Source of the DNA: Allomuricauda sp.
Lineage (GTDB): Bacteria; Bacteroidota; Bacteroidia; Flavobacteriales; Flavobacteriaceae
Direction: 5' to 3'
Assembly (NCBI RefSeq): GCF_013911645.1
Contig: NZ_JACESV010000002.1
Location: 868,001 to 932,000, forward strand
Length of the DNA stretch: 64,000 nucleotides
Of the stretch, positions 52,786-61,319 are shown piece by piece; the first letter of the stretch is position 1, and each line of letters opens with the position of its first letter. Made by a program: the position numbers and the translations under genes. Below the pieces are notes generated by a model. The model saw only the letters and a list, made by a program, of their open reading frames with translations, was not told the origin of the DNA and ran no database searches.

Positions 52786-54903
52786 TTAACTTATAGCCTC
52801 CCCATTATCAACCCCATCCTCATCCGGATTGAGAAAAACTATTTTCCCTTCCTTGTTCTCCGTCATCAAAATCATACCCTGACTCTCTACACCACGTAAT
52901 TTTCTGGGAGCAAGATTTACCAAAACGGTTACTTTTTTGCCCACAATGTCTTCAGGTTTAAAGCTGTTGGCAATTCCGGAGACAATGGTTCGGGTGTCCA
53001 AACCTGTGTCCACTTTCAATACCAAGAGCTTGTCGGCCTTTGGCATTTTTTCAGCTTCGATAATGGTTCCCACACGCACATCCAATTTGGAGAAATCATC
53101 AAAAGTGATGGTGTCTTTTTGCGGGGCTATTTCTTTGTCCATTGGGCCTGTGCTGAGCGTAGTCGAAGCATTGGCTTTTTTGGTGGCTTCCAGTTTGTCC
53201 AATTGTTGTTGAATTTCCTTGTCCTCGATTTTACGGAAGAGCAGTTCGCTGGGGTTGAGTTGGTGCCCAGCGGGAAGTAATGTTTCAGCTGTGGCAACAC
53301 TATCCCAATCGGTCTCGACTGCCTGCCCGTCCGGTAGGCGGGCGCTCGACCTGACATTTAGAATGCCCTTTAATTTTTCCGAAGTAAACGGCAAAAAGGG
53401 CTCGCTAAGTACTGCCAATCCCGTTGCAATTTGAAGTGCTACGTACATAATGGTCTTAACACGCTCTTCATCCGTTTTTATGAGTTTCCAAGGTTCTTGG
53501 TCTGCCAAGTATTTGTTGCCCAATCGCGCCAAGTTCATCAATTCTTGACTTCCTTCGCGGAAACGGTAGCGCTCCAAGGAACTGGAAAGGATTTTTGGGT
53601 ATTCCCTCAAATCAGTCAAAGCCTGCTTGTCAATATCGGTGAAGTCTGATGGAGCTGGAACTTCACCTCCGTAATATTTATGTGTCAAAACTGCGACCCG
53701 GTTCACGAAATTGCCAAAAATGGCCACGAGTTCATTGTTGTTCCTCGATTGAAAATCTTTCCAAGTAAAGTCGTTGTCCTTGGTTTCGGGTGCATTTGCT
53801 GTTAGAGCATATCGAAGCACATCCTGCATATCTGGGAACTCTTCCAAATACTCGTGCAACCAAACTGCCCAGTTTTTAGAGGTGGATAGTTTGTTTCCTT
53901 CAAGGTTTAAAAACTCATTGGCAGGAACATTGTCCGGTAATACAAAATCGCCATGGGCCTTTAACATGCACGGGAAGATGATACAGTGGAACACAATATT
54001 GTCCTTGCCGATAAAATGAACCAATTTGGTGTCCTTGTCTTTCCAGTAAGGCTCCCAATCTTTTCCTTCGCGTTCGGCCCATTCTTTTGTGGAAGAAATA
54101 TAGCCGATGGGCGCATCAAACCACACATAGAGTACTTTTCCCTCGCCGCCTTCAACGGGAACGGGAATGCCCCAGTCCAAGTCACGGGTCACGGCACGCG
54201 GTTTCAACCCTTCATCTATCCAAGATTTACATTGACCATACACATTGGGTTTCCAGTCGGCTTTATGGTCTTTAATGATCCATTCCTTCAAAAAATCATC
54301 GTACCGATCTAGAGGTAAAAACCAATGTTTGGTCTTTTTTAAGGAGGGAACCGTTCCGGTTATGGTGGATTTTGGATTGATGAGGTCGGTAGCATTCAGC
54401 GATGATCCACAATTTTCGCACTGATCGCCATAAGCTTCTTCGTGTCCACATTTGGGACAAGTTCCAATTACGAACCTGTCTGCCAAAAACTGCTTGGCCT
54501 CATCATCATACAATTGTTCGGTTTCTTGTTCGATAAAATCACCTTGCTCGTACATTTTTTTGAAAAACTCAGAAGCAGTTTCGTGGTGAACTTGTGCCGA
54601 GGTCCTGGAATAATTATCAAAGGAAATACCAAAATCAGCAAAGGATTTTTTGATGATGTTGTGGTACTTGTCTATAATTTCTTTTGGGGTGACACCCTCT
54701 TTTTTAGCCTTCATGGAAATGGCCACACCATGCTCGTCGCTACCACAGACAAAGGCTACGTCGTTTCCTTTTAACCGTAAATAACGGGTGTAGATGTCCG
54801 CAGGAACATAAACACCGGCCAAGTGCCCAATATGAATGGGGCCGTTGGTGTAAGGCAGTGCTGCAGTAATGGTGTACCTTGAAGGGGATGTATTTTGAGT
54901 CAT
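52786..54903 (-). CDS. metG: Methionine-tRNA ligase with in-frame repeat insertions
   Basis: A 705-residue class I aminoacyl-tRNA synthetase. The HIGH-type motif is PIHIGHLAG (about 22-30), the zinc knuckle [17 protein letters not shown] is at about 149-165 and the KMSKS-type loop is NKLSTSKNW near 350. A C-terminal tRNA-binding EMAP-type domain starts near [17 protein letters not shown]. Two stretches, residues about 516-531 ([17 protein letters not shown]) and 579-586 (ASTTLST), are encoded by copies of the genome's palindromic repeat. They lie in linkers outside the catalytic core, so the enzyme is probably functional. Confidence 0.93.
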   Translation of the reverse strand: MTQNTSPSRYTITAALPYTNGPIHIGHLAGVYVPADIYTRYLRLKGNDVAFVCGSDEHGVAISMKAKKEGVTPKEIIDKYHNIIKKSFADFGISFDNYSRTSAQVHHETASEFFKKMYEQGDFIEQETEQLYDDEAKQFLADRFVIGTCPKCGHEEAYGDQCENCGSSLNATDLINPKSTITGTVPSLKKTKHWFLPLDRYDDFLKEWIIKDHKADWKPNVYGQCKSWIDEGLKPRAVTRDLDWGIPVPVEGGEGKVLYVWFDAPIGYISSTKEWAEREGKDWEPYWKDKDTKLVHFIGKDNIVFHCIIFPCMLKAHGDFVLPDNVPANEFLNLEGNKLSTSKNWAVWLHEYLEEFPDMQDVLRYALTANAPETKDNDFTWKDFQSRNNNELVAIFGNFVNRVAVLTHKYYGGEVPAPSDFTDIDKQALTDLREYPKILSSSLERYRFREGSQELMNLARLGNKYLADQEPWKLIKTDEERVKTIMYVALQIATGLAVLSEPFLPFTSEKLKGILNVRSSARLPDGQAVETDWDSVATAETLLPAGHQLNPSELLFRKIEDKEIQQQLDKLEATKKANASTTLSTGPMDKEIAPQKDTITFDDFSKLDVRVGTIIEAEKMPKADKLLVLKVDTGLDTRTIVSGIANSFKPEDIVGKKVTVLVNLAPRKLRGVESQGMILMTENKEGKIVFLNPDEDGVDNGEAIS
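53144..53170 (-). repeat. Short REP-like fragment inside metG
   Basis: GCTTCGACTACGCTCAGCAC (minus strand) is a short copy of the TCGACTGCGCTC repeat arm, read in frame as ASTTLST in the linker before the tRNA-binding domain. It is shorter than the other copies, so it may be a remnant. Confidence 0.6.
53311..53357 (-). repeat. REP-like repeat with nested palindrome inside metG
   Basis: On the minus strand TGTCAGGTCGAGCGC is followed by the palindrome-like CCGCCTACCGGACGGGCAGG and then CAGTCGAGACC. The outer pieces joined together match the intergenic repeat arm at 52744-52770 with one mismatch. The insert keeps the reading frame and adds no stop codon. Confidence 0.8.
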
Positions 54904-55046
54904 GTATAATTCAAATTAGGCCCAAAAATACTGATTTTAACGGGATAGACATAAAAAAGGAACCCTCCGAAAATGCTACCCTATTTGGGGTGAGGGGCGC
55001 ATTACCGAAGGGCTCCGAAAAATGGACAACAAAGTGTCCCGATTTT

Positions 55047-56765
55047 TTAAGAAATCATTACTGATTTGCTCATTTTTTTATCACCTACAGAAATTCTGTA
55101 AATGTATTTTCCTGTGGATAGACTGTCACGCATGCGTTCCCGAATGTTGATGTCCACGGCACCTTCCAGCATCATTTCGTTGAACAAGGTTCCCACCCGT
55201 TGTCCCAAAATATTGAAGAGCTCAATATCCACATGGGCAGCTACGGGCATTTCCAAATGAATATGTGGGTTCCGTGGAGATGTTGCTGGATACACTGCTG
55301 CATGTGCAATGGTATCCAAAACATCAACATTGGGATCCAAGGAATCTTGACTTGGTGGTGTATCCGGTAATATTGGTGGATCATTGTCCATGGCAATATC
55401 ATCAAATTCCTCGCCACTGCAGTTGAAGCCTAGATCGATAGCTTGGTAGGGATGACCCAGTAAATGTTGTTCCACGGATTCCCTTGGAACACAGAGCCAT
55501 TCGGCCAATACGGTTCCGTAAAGGTTCCTAAAGTCCATTGTGTATTCCAAATTGCCGCGATTGTTGGGTTCATCCAGCGAAGGGTGTTCGCCAACAAAAG
55601 CACTACCGCTCAATCCTGAACCAAAGAACAGGGTAGGGGCGGCCTTTCCATGATCGGTGCCGTTGGAACCATTTTCGAAAATCCTACGGCCAAACTCGGA
55701 GAAGGTCATACTTAGTACGTTATCATCTTGCTCTGTGAATGCAAGATCTTCGTAGAAATTGTTGATGGCCACGGATAGGTTGGACATCAAACGCTCGTGC
55801 ACTATGGGTTGATTACCGTGGGTGTCAAAGCCTCCCAAGGAAATCATGTAGACCTTGGTGCCCAAATTCCCTTTGATCAAACGTGCTAAGAGCGCCAATT
55901 GCCTTGCAAAGCCATTATCTTGATATTCTACTTGGTTCTGACCTCTCATGTAGGCATCGTGAATCGTACCTGCATACTCGTATGTAGTATTGGCAACACC
56001 ACGGAGAAACCGCAATTGGTCGCCATACATACAATTATCAAACGGAGCATTTTCGATATCGTAAAAAGCACCGGTCTCAGCAATCTGTTCCAACTGATCT
56101 ACATTGTTGGTCACAAAAGCATAATTGGTTTCTTCTCCTTGAAAAACCATATTCGCCAAGTTTCCAATTTGAATGGCTGCGGGAGCTGGTGGTGGACTGA
56201 TCAAATAATCTTCATAAAGATGTTCAAAATGCCTGCCCATCCAACCTGTGTTTTCTCCAGAGAATCCGGTAGTGGTCAAATCGGTATTGGCGAAAATATC
56301 GGAACCGGTAAAATGGGACAGGCTTTGGTTTTCGTACCCTACCCCGTGCACGGCCTTAAACTGTCCGTCGCCCCAAAGAGATTCCAGAGCGCTCATGTAG
56401 GTGGGCACCCCAAAATCGTCGGTAAGTTTTAAGACCTTGCTCTCTGGGATGTAAATGTTGGGCCTTGCATTCGCATAAGTATCATATTGTTGGATAGGGA
56501 TTACGGTACTGAGTCCGTCGTTCCCTCCCGATAGACGGATCAGGATTAAAATATTGTCTGTTTCCGCGGCAGCAACTGCAGCGGTAAGCGGTGAAGGTGA
56601 GGAAGCCGAAATTAGATGGCTCCCCAAGAACATGGATCCCGAACCTGCTATGCCCAATGCTTGGACAAAGGAACGTCGGCTCCATTTTTTGTGTTCCAGA
56701 TCATGGCCTTCGTGTTCTAGGCCTTTGTGGGGAGATGTATCGTGGGTATGGTGATTATCGCACAT
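55047..56765 (-). CDS. DUF1501 protein with Tat signal and T9SS C-terminal domain
   Basis: A 572-residue protein. The N-terminus has a twin-arginine signal (KWSRRSFVQALGIAGSG) preceded by a His-rich stretch. The DUF1501 domain (about 65-420) resembles alkaline-phosphatase/sulfatase-like folds, with IRLSGGNDGLSTVIP near 70 and DTHGNQ near 295. The last about 85 residues match a type A type IX secretion sorting domain (HIHLEMPVAAHVDIELFNIL ... GKYIYRISVGD). It follows the DUF1800 gene by 10 bp, the usual pairing. It would be exported to the cell surface. Confidence 0.85.
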   Translation of the reverse strand: MCDNHHTHDTSPHKGLEHEGHDLEHKKWSRRSFVQALGIAGSGSMFLGSHLISASSPSPLTAAVAAAETDNILILIRLSGGNDGLSTVIPIQQYDTYANARPNIYIPESKVLKLTDDFGVPTYMSALESLWGDGQFKAVHGVGYENQSLSHFTGSDIFANTDLTTTGFSGENTGWMGRHFEHLYEDYLISPPPAPAAIQIGNLANMVFQGEETNYAFVTNNVDQLEQIAETGAFYDIENAPFDNCMYGDQLRFLRGVANTTYEYAGTIHDAYMRGQNQVEYQDNGFARQLALLARLIKGNLGTKVYMISLGGFDTHGNQPIVHERLMSNLSVAINNFYEDLAFTEQDDNVLSMTFSEFGRRIFENGSNGTDHGKAAPTLFFGSGLSGSAFVGEHPSLDEPNNRGNLEYTMDFRNLYGTVLAEWLCVPRESVEQHLLGHPYQAIDLGFNCSGEEFDDIAMDNDPPILPDTPPSQDSLDPNVDVLDTIAHAAVYPATSPRNPHIHLEMPVAAHVDIELFNILGQRVGTLFNEMMLEGAVDINIRERMRDSLSTGKYIYRISVGDKKMSKSVMIS

Positions 56766-56775
56766 GGTGGTGGGG

Positions 56776-58287
56776 TTATTTGAGTTGAAATTCGGGTTCT
56801 CTGGATAAATGACGTAACAGGATATACACCTGTGTTGGAGATTCTGCACTCATTTGCAGCATCCATTGGCTTGTTCCTCCCGGAAAATAGTCGGGGGAGT
56901 AATATTCTTCCGGAACATCGTCAATTTTGAAGGCATCCATAGCTCTTTCAAAATCAGCATCCGTCAAAAGTCCCTTAGGTGTAAACTTGTTTACCAATGC
57001 CCTAACCACAATTTCCGGGTTGCTTGTATTGCTATCAGCTGGGCCAACAGCATCCATGGCCAAATTTCTAAATTGTTCTGGGTCGTTTTGAAAAAAACGT
57101 TCCAAGAATACTTCCGCTGTCAACCATCGCCCTATAATAAAGTTTGTATTGATCCATGTTCGGTCGCGTTGCCAACCTTCCACTTCAGGCGGTTGAAAAA
57201 AGCGTTGCCCAACTAAGGAACAGGCATCGATCATATTTAAAACCGTTCCGTCATCGTATGTGAAGCTGGTTTCCTTCAATAAATTGAAATAAAGGTCGGC
57301 TGGACTTTTAATGATGACGCCAATCGCGGTTTCATCAAAAAAGTGCTGGCTTTTAAACAATTGACGGAGTACGGGTGCTATTTCGAAGCCATTGCTGATA
57401 AAGGTCTGGGCCAGACCATCAATAATTTGAAGGGCATTACCGCCTTCCTCTCCGGTCGCATCGGGATGGACAAAAAACTCGTACAGTTTTTTGCAGATAA
57501 ACCATCCAATTTCATCAGGTCTTTGATTGAAGAGGATGTCGATGACGTCATCATACCCCCAATTACCTGTTTGGCCGAATATGGTTTTGTTCCCTGTATT
57601 AAAATCCTCTGGATTGAAAGTAACTTGTGTGCACCCTTCCTCGCCACGTTCGGTATATCCGGAGAGTGCCTTAGCGGTTTCAATAATATCTTCTTCTGTG
57701 TACTTATTCCCTTCTCCCAAAGTAAAAAGCTCGTAAAGTTCACGCGCGTAGTTCTCGTTGGGATTGTCACCACGGTTCCTGGCACCATCCAAATAGTAGA
57801 GCATGGCACTGGTGAGCCCAACCTCACTGGTCAGGTTCTTAAAATTGCCCAATGCATTCTGCTGCAAGCAAAGAATATAATAATAAAGAAAGCCAGGACA
57901 ATTATACGTTTCCAATTGGGTAACAAAATGGTTGCTCCAAAAGAAACTCATCCGATCTCTGAGATCGTTGTCCAAAAGAGCGTTTCCGTAAGTGGAGGTA
58001 AAATCTTCAATTTGTGCCCTACGTAGTTGTCTGGCCAAATCATCATCTTCAGGATAATTGGCACCGGTCCAATCTGCCCATTCAGGTGGAGGTATGGTCG
58101 GTAAGCTAAGGGCCTGGTCCACCAAGTTGTCCACGAGGACACTTGCTGATTGCCCCACAGCGGCATTTACGGTTTGTACGGAGGCACTAAAACCAAGCCT
58201 TCGGTACAAGTGGGCAGCACGCATCTCATCCAATGGAGTAGTGTACGGCGCCAAAGTTGAGGAATTACAATTGATAAAGTACTCCAT
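56776..58287 (-). CDS. DUF1800 family protein
   Basis: A 503-residue protein of the DUF1800 family, which is nearly always encoded just upstream of a DUF1501 protein. Features include HLYRRLGFSAS at about 27-37, RDRMSFFWSNHFVT, NENYARELYELFTLG near 178-192 and IKSPADLYFNLL. The pair is thought to be exported and perhaps involved in processing surface polymers, but the activity is not established. No signal peptide is clear, so it may be retained in the cytoplasm or use a partner. Confidence 0.85.
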   Translation of the reverse strand: MEYFINCNSSTLAPYTTPLDEMRAAHLYRRLGFSASVQTVNAAVGQSASVLVDNLVDQALSLPTIPPPEWADWTGANYPEDDDLARQLRRAQIEDFTSTYGNALLDNDLRDRMSFFWSNHFVTQLETYNCPGFLYYYILCLQQNALGNFKNLTSEVGLTSAMLYYLDGARNRGDNPNENYARELYELFTLGEGNKYTEEDIIETAKALSGYTERGEEGCTQVTFNPEDFNTGNKTIFGQTGNWGYDDVIDILFNQRPDEIGWFICKKLYEFFVHPDATGEEGGNALQIIDGLAQTFISNGFEIAPVLRQLFKSQHFFDETAIGVIIKSPADLYFNLLKETSFTYDDGTVLNMIDACSLVGQRFFQPPEVEGWQRDRTWINTNFIIGRWLTAEVFLERFFQNDPEQFRNLAMDAVGPADSNTSNPEIVVRALVNKFTPKGLLTDADFERAMDAFKIDDVPEEYYSPDYFPGGTSQWMLQMSAESPTQVYILLRHLSREPEFQLK

Positions 58288-58456
58288 AGCAATGTCTGGC
58301 GTTAATTTGTTACATAGTTTGGGGGTAACTATTGCTTATGCTAGTGTTGGATGTGGTTCAATTGAGCCAACAAAGTACAACCTTAACGAACTAAAGTCCA
58401 TGAACGACTAATTTTTTCGATAAAATGCTTAATTTTTTTTGATTTTTACAAATTGT
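58288..58456. promoter_or_regulatory. Divergent promoter region of the DUF1800 and yraN genes
   Basis: The 169-bp divergent gap is AT-rich. It has a GTTAC (58309) and GTAAC (58325) inverted pair with 11 nt between the arms, unlike the 4-nt gap of the sulfur-island sites. No small gene is supported. Confidence 0.35.
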
Positions 58457-58816
58457 ATGGCCGATCATAACACATTTGGAAAACTGGGAGAGCAAAAAGC
58501 AGTAGACTTTTTAAAGGCTTCCGGATACGAGATAAGAGCACTTAACTATCGGTACCTCAATGCCGAGGTGGACATTATTGCGGAGAAAGATGGTTTCTTG
58601 GCAATAGTTGAAGTAAAGTCAAGAAATATGGGGTTTTTGGAAGACATTTCCCGTGTCATCACACCCAAAAAAGTAAAGCTTTTAACCATGGCGGCCAACC
58701 ATTACATGGAAGAATTGGATAGTGATTTAGAGGTTAGGTTTGATGTAATTACCGTGGTAAAAAATGCTGATAATTTTGACATTGAGCACTTTGAAAACGC
58801 ATTCTATCATTTCTAA
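58457..58816 (+). CDS. YraN family (UPF0102) endonuclease-like protein
   Basis: A 119-residue protein with the restriction-endonuclease-like fold. The putative catalytic set is seen in LNAEVDIIAEKDGFLAIVEV and the following KSR (D-x13-E-x-K pattern). YraN proteins are widespread, with proposed roles in recombination and repair, but the activity is not well established. The ATG at 58457 is chosen over a TTG at 58439. It precedes the ACT-like gene by 54 bp. Confidence 0.88.
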   Translation: MADHNTFGKLGEQKAVDFLKASGYEIRALNYRYLNAEVDIIAEKDGFLAIVEVKSRNMGFLEDISRVITPKKVKLLTMAANHYMEELDSDLEVRFDVITVVKNADNFDIEHFENAFYHF

Positions 58817-58870
58817 CCATTTGTTTGTTTTGTAACAATATGTTATTTTTGTTCAAAACCAACTGAACAA

Positions 58871-59530
58871 ATGAAAACAATATCTGCAGTAGTTGAGCAT
58901 TACATCAAGAAAAAGCCCTTTTTGCAAACCGCTTTGGCACAAGGGATTATCAACTTAACCTCTTTATCCAGACAGATAAAACCGGAAATTGCGGAAGAAT
59001 TGGGTAAAGATGTAAAGGATGGAGCCATTGTAATGGCGCTTAAGCGTCTATCCGACGATTTGGAGTTTAGGGCCACCCATAAAATTGTAAAGGTCCTTAA
59101 AAATATTGGGGAGATTACGGTACGTTCCAACCTTACCGATTACACATTTTTGGCCTCGGACACCATTTTGCAGCAACAAGCCCGGTTGTTGGAAGAGGTC
59201 AATGTTAACCAAGATGTTTTCTATACTTCATCGCGAGGAGTGAACGAGATCAATATTGTGATCAGTAATATAATGGACGGTGTTGTGGAAAAGTACTTTA
59301 AAATGGAACGCTGTACCCAAAAAGCCGAAGGACTTTCCTCAATTACCGTAAAATTGCCCGCAGAAAATGTTTCGGTTCCAGGAATTTATTATTTCATTTT
59401 TCAGCGCTTGGCCTGGGAGGGCATTGTGCTTTACGAGGTAATCTCAACCACCAACGAGTTCACTATTTTGGTGAACGATGAACAGGTAGACGTTGCTTTC
59501 AAGACCATCAAAGATTTAAAATCACTATAA
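58871..59530 (+). CDS. ACT-like-domain protein without kinase domain
   Basis: A 219-residue protein. The first 80 residues are helical, with ALAQGIINLTSLSRQIKPEI, and the rest contains two ACT-like segments: EEVNVNQDVFYTSSRGVNEINI split around 115-140, and PGIYYFIFQRLAWEGIVLYE near 180. ACT repeats of this type are found in aspartate kinases, but no kinase domain is present, so it is more likely a regulatory or nucleotide/amino-acid-sensing protein. It lies 54 bp after yraN in the same direction. Confidence 0.7.
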   Translation: MKTISAVVEHYIKKKPFLQTALAQGIINLTSLSRQIKPEIAEELGKDVKDGAIVMALKRLSDDLEFRATHKIVKVLKNIGEITVRSNLTDYTFLASDTILQQQARLLEEVNVNQDVFYTSSRGVNEINIVISNIMDGVVEKYFKMERCTQKAEGLSSITVKLPAENVSVPGIYYFIFQRLAWEGIVLYEVISTTNEFTILVNDEQVDVAFKTIKDLKSL

Positions 59531-59603
59531 TCAGGGATTCCTTTTCTTGGTCTAAACTAAAACGAAATCTTCTTCGTTGTAGAAAAAGACACTTTTTGGA
59601 AAA

Positions 59604-59886
59604 ATGACCAAAAAAGGATTCTTTACGGTTTTTTGGGCCTAATGGTACTGTATTTGTGCTATTTGGCCTATATTTTTATACTCTCCCCCAAGACCAACCT
59701 ACAGTCCATTTACCTTATTCCCAAGGATGCGGTTTTCATCATTGAATATTAAATAAACCAGTGTAAAGTTGGCAAAAAGTAAGTGAGAGCGAAGCCTGGC
59801 ATCACCTAAAAAAGAACGATTACTTTTCGGAATATGACCAAAATACCCTCGGGTTTTTCGGGTGCGATAAATTCATCAACAATTAG
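59604..59886 (+). pseudogene. Decayed membrane-anchored protein gene, DUF3352-like family
   Basis: From ATG 59604 the sequence encodes MTKKGFFTVFWA, then stops. A shifted frame continues LMVLYLCYLAYIFILSPKTN and LQSIYLIPKDAVFIIEY to a stop. A third frame reads PV, a stop, then SWQKVSESEAWHHLKKNDYF and SEYDQNTLGFF to TAG. Together these are a signal-anchor, a LQSIYLIPKDAVFIIE core and a following helix, the N-terminus of a flavobacterial protein family normally several hundred residues long. Two frameshifts, two internal stops and the loss of the rest mark it as a remnant. It fills the 59531-59918 gap. Confidence 0.68.
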
Positions 59887-59918
59887 TACCTTTCTTTCCC
59901 AAACCAAACCTCCGATCA

Positions 59919-61076
59919 ATGAAAAATTTATTTTTTGCAACAATCAGTATTGTTGCTTTTGTCACAACTTTTCAAATAGAAGCACAAGAACCCAATTTCC
60001 CAGAACGATACGAAACTTGGAAAACTGCGGAAAAAGGTCAGTTTAAATTTGATCAGGCTGCATTGGACAAAGCTGTGGAATACGCAAATTCCAATGAATA
60101 TTCAGGTTCTCGGGATATCCGACAGGCGATTTTAGAAGGATTTAAACGCGAACCCTTTCACGAAATTTTGGGGCCTACCAAAAAAAGGGGCGGACCTGCT
60201 GGAATGATTATGAAAAATGGGTATGTTTTGGCCTCTTGGGGCGACACCAAACGGGTGGATATGACTTTCAGTGTCACCAAAAGCTTTTTATCTACCGTAG
60301 CCGGACTAGCCGAAGATCATGGTTTGATCAACGATACCAAGGACAAAGTGGGGGACTACATTTGGGACGGCACTTTTGATGGTGCGCACAACTCCAAAAT
60401 AACCTGGGAACACCTATTGCAACAAAATTCAGATTGGTCGGGGGAACTCTGGGGCGGCAAGGATTGGGCGGATCGTCCACCGAGTGAAGGTGGTCTGGAC
60501 GATTGGAAATTCCGTAAGCTCAACGAGCCTGGTACAGTTATGGAGTATAACGATGTTCGTGTAAATGTACTAGCCTATTCGCTCACCCATGTGTGGAGAA
60601 AACCCTTGCCCATGGTACTCAAAGAAGAAGTGATGGACAAAATTGGAGCCACTACGACTTGGCGCTGGTTCGGCTACGAAGACGCTTGGACCATAGTCGA
60701 TGGGATGCAAATGAAATCTGTAACCGGTGGTGGGCATTCAGGTGCGGGACTTTTTATCTGTACCGAAGACATGGCCCGTTTTGGCATGTTGTTTTTGAAC
60801 AATGGCAAATGGGAAGACGAACAAATCATCAGTGAAGATTGGATCAAAAAAGCAACCACACCTTCGGTGCCCAATGTGAATTACGGTTATATGTGGTGGT
60901 TGAACCAAAAGGGAAGCCGCCATTGGGAGGGTGTTCCCGAACATGTGTTCTACGCTGCAGGTTTTGGAGGCAACTTTATTGTGGTGGACCAAAAAAGTGG
61001 ATTGGTCATCGTGACCCGTTGGTTGGAGCCTTCAAAAATAGGGGAGTTTGTGAAGCAGGTGTATGAGGCTTTGTAA
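59919..61076 (+). CDS. Secreted serine hydrolase, beta-lactamase family (class C-like fold)
   Basis: A 385-residue secreted enzyme with a signal peptide ending near IEAQ. The catalytic S118-x2-K121 motif is in FSVTKSF, a Tyr-Asn motif follows in EYNDVRVN (near 209) and the late GGHSGAGLF stands for the third active-site motif. The family includes penicillin-recognising esterases, D-aminopeptidases and class C beta-lactamases; antibiotic hydrolysis is not implied. The gene is followed by a long stretch of repeats. Confidence 0.85.
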   Translation: MKNLFFATISIVAFVTTFQIEAQEPNFPERYETWKTAEKGQFKFDQAALDKAVEYANSNEYSGSRDIRQAILEGFKREPFHEILGPTKKRGGPAGMIMKNGYVLASWGDTKRVDMTFSVTKSFLSTVAGLAEDHGLINDTKDKVGDYIWDGTFDGAHNSKITWEHLLQQNSDWSGELWGGKDWADRPPSEGGLDDWKFRKLNEPGTVMEYNDVRVNVLAYSLTHVWRKPLPMVLKEEVMDKIGATTTWRWFGYEDAWTIVDGMQMKSVTGGGHSGAGLFICTEDMARFGMLFLNNGKWEDEQIISEDWIKKATTPSVPNVNYGYMWWLNQKGSRHWEGVPEHVFYAAGFGGNFIVVDQKSGLVIVTRWLEPSKIGEFVKQVYEAL

Positions 61077-61093
61077 TTAGTAAGTAATAATCC

Positions 61094-61317
61094 GCGTCAC
61101 CCTGAACTTTTTTCAGGATCTCATACGTTTTGATATTGTTTTGCAATTAAAAATGACACGAATTACACGAATCTTCACAAATTATAATTGGTGTCATTCT
61201 GAAGTGTGTCGAAGTATGACACTGAATTTTTGGCTACTTGGGATTTCTCGTCGCTTCGCTCTGTCGAAATGACCACCTGCGTGTATCGGTCATTTCGAAC
61301 GGATGTGAGAAATCCAA
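61094..61317. repeat. Cluster of intergenic repeats between the serine hydrolase and mfd genes
   Basis: The block begins CGCGTCACCCTGAACTTTTT and TTCAGGATCTCATACG, like the elements at 24578 and 46735. It contains a pair AATGACACGAA / GGTGTCATTC and GTGTGTCGAAGTATGACAC, and ends with the REP-like TTTCTCGTCGCTTCGCTC and GTCGAAATGACC ... GGTCATTTCGAAC. No gene is supported in 61077-61319. Confidence 0.62.
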
Positions 61318-61319
61318 TC

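Noticed and set aside
58309..58329. GTTAC/GTAAC pair before yraN as a Crp-type site
   Set aside because: The arms are 11 nt apart, not 4, and there is no suitably spaced TAnnTTTG box.
58871..59530. Naming the ACT-like gene as an aspartate kinase
   Set aside because: The protein is about 220 residues and lacks any kinase-domain motif; only ACT-like segments are visible.
59919..61076. Beta-lactam resistance gene
   Set aside because: It has the S-x-x-K serine hydrolase fold, but the third motif and the context do not support a beta-lactamase; the broader family name is safer.
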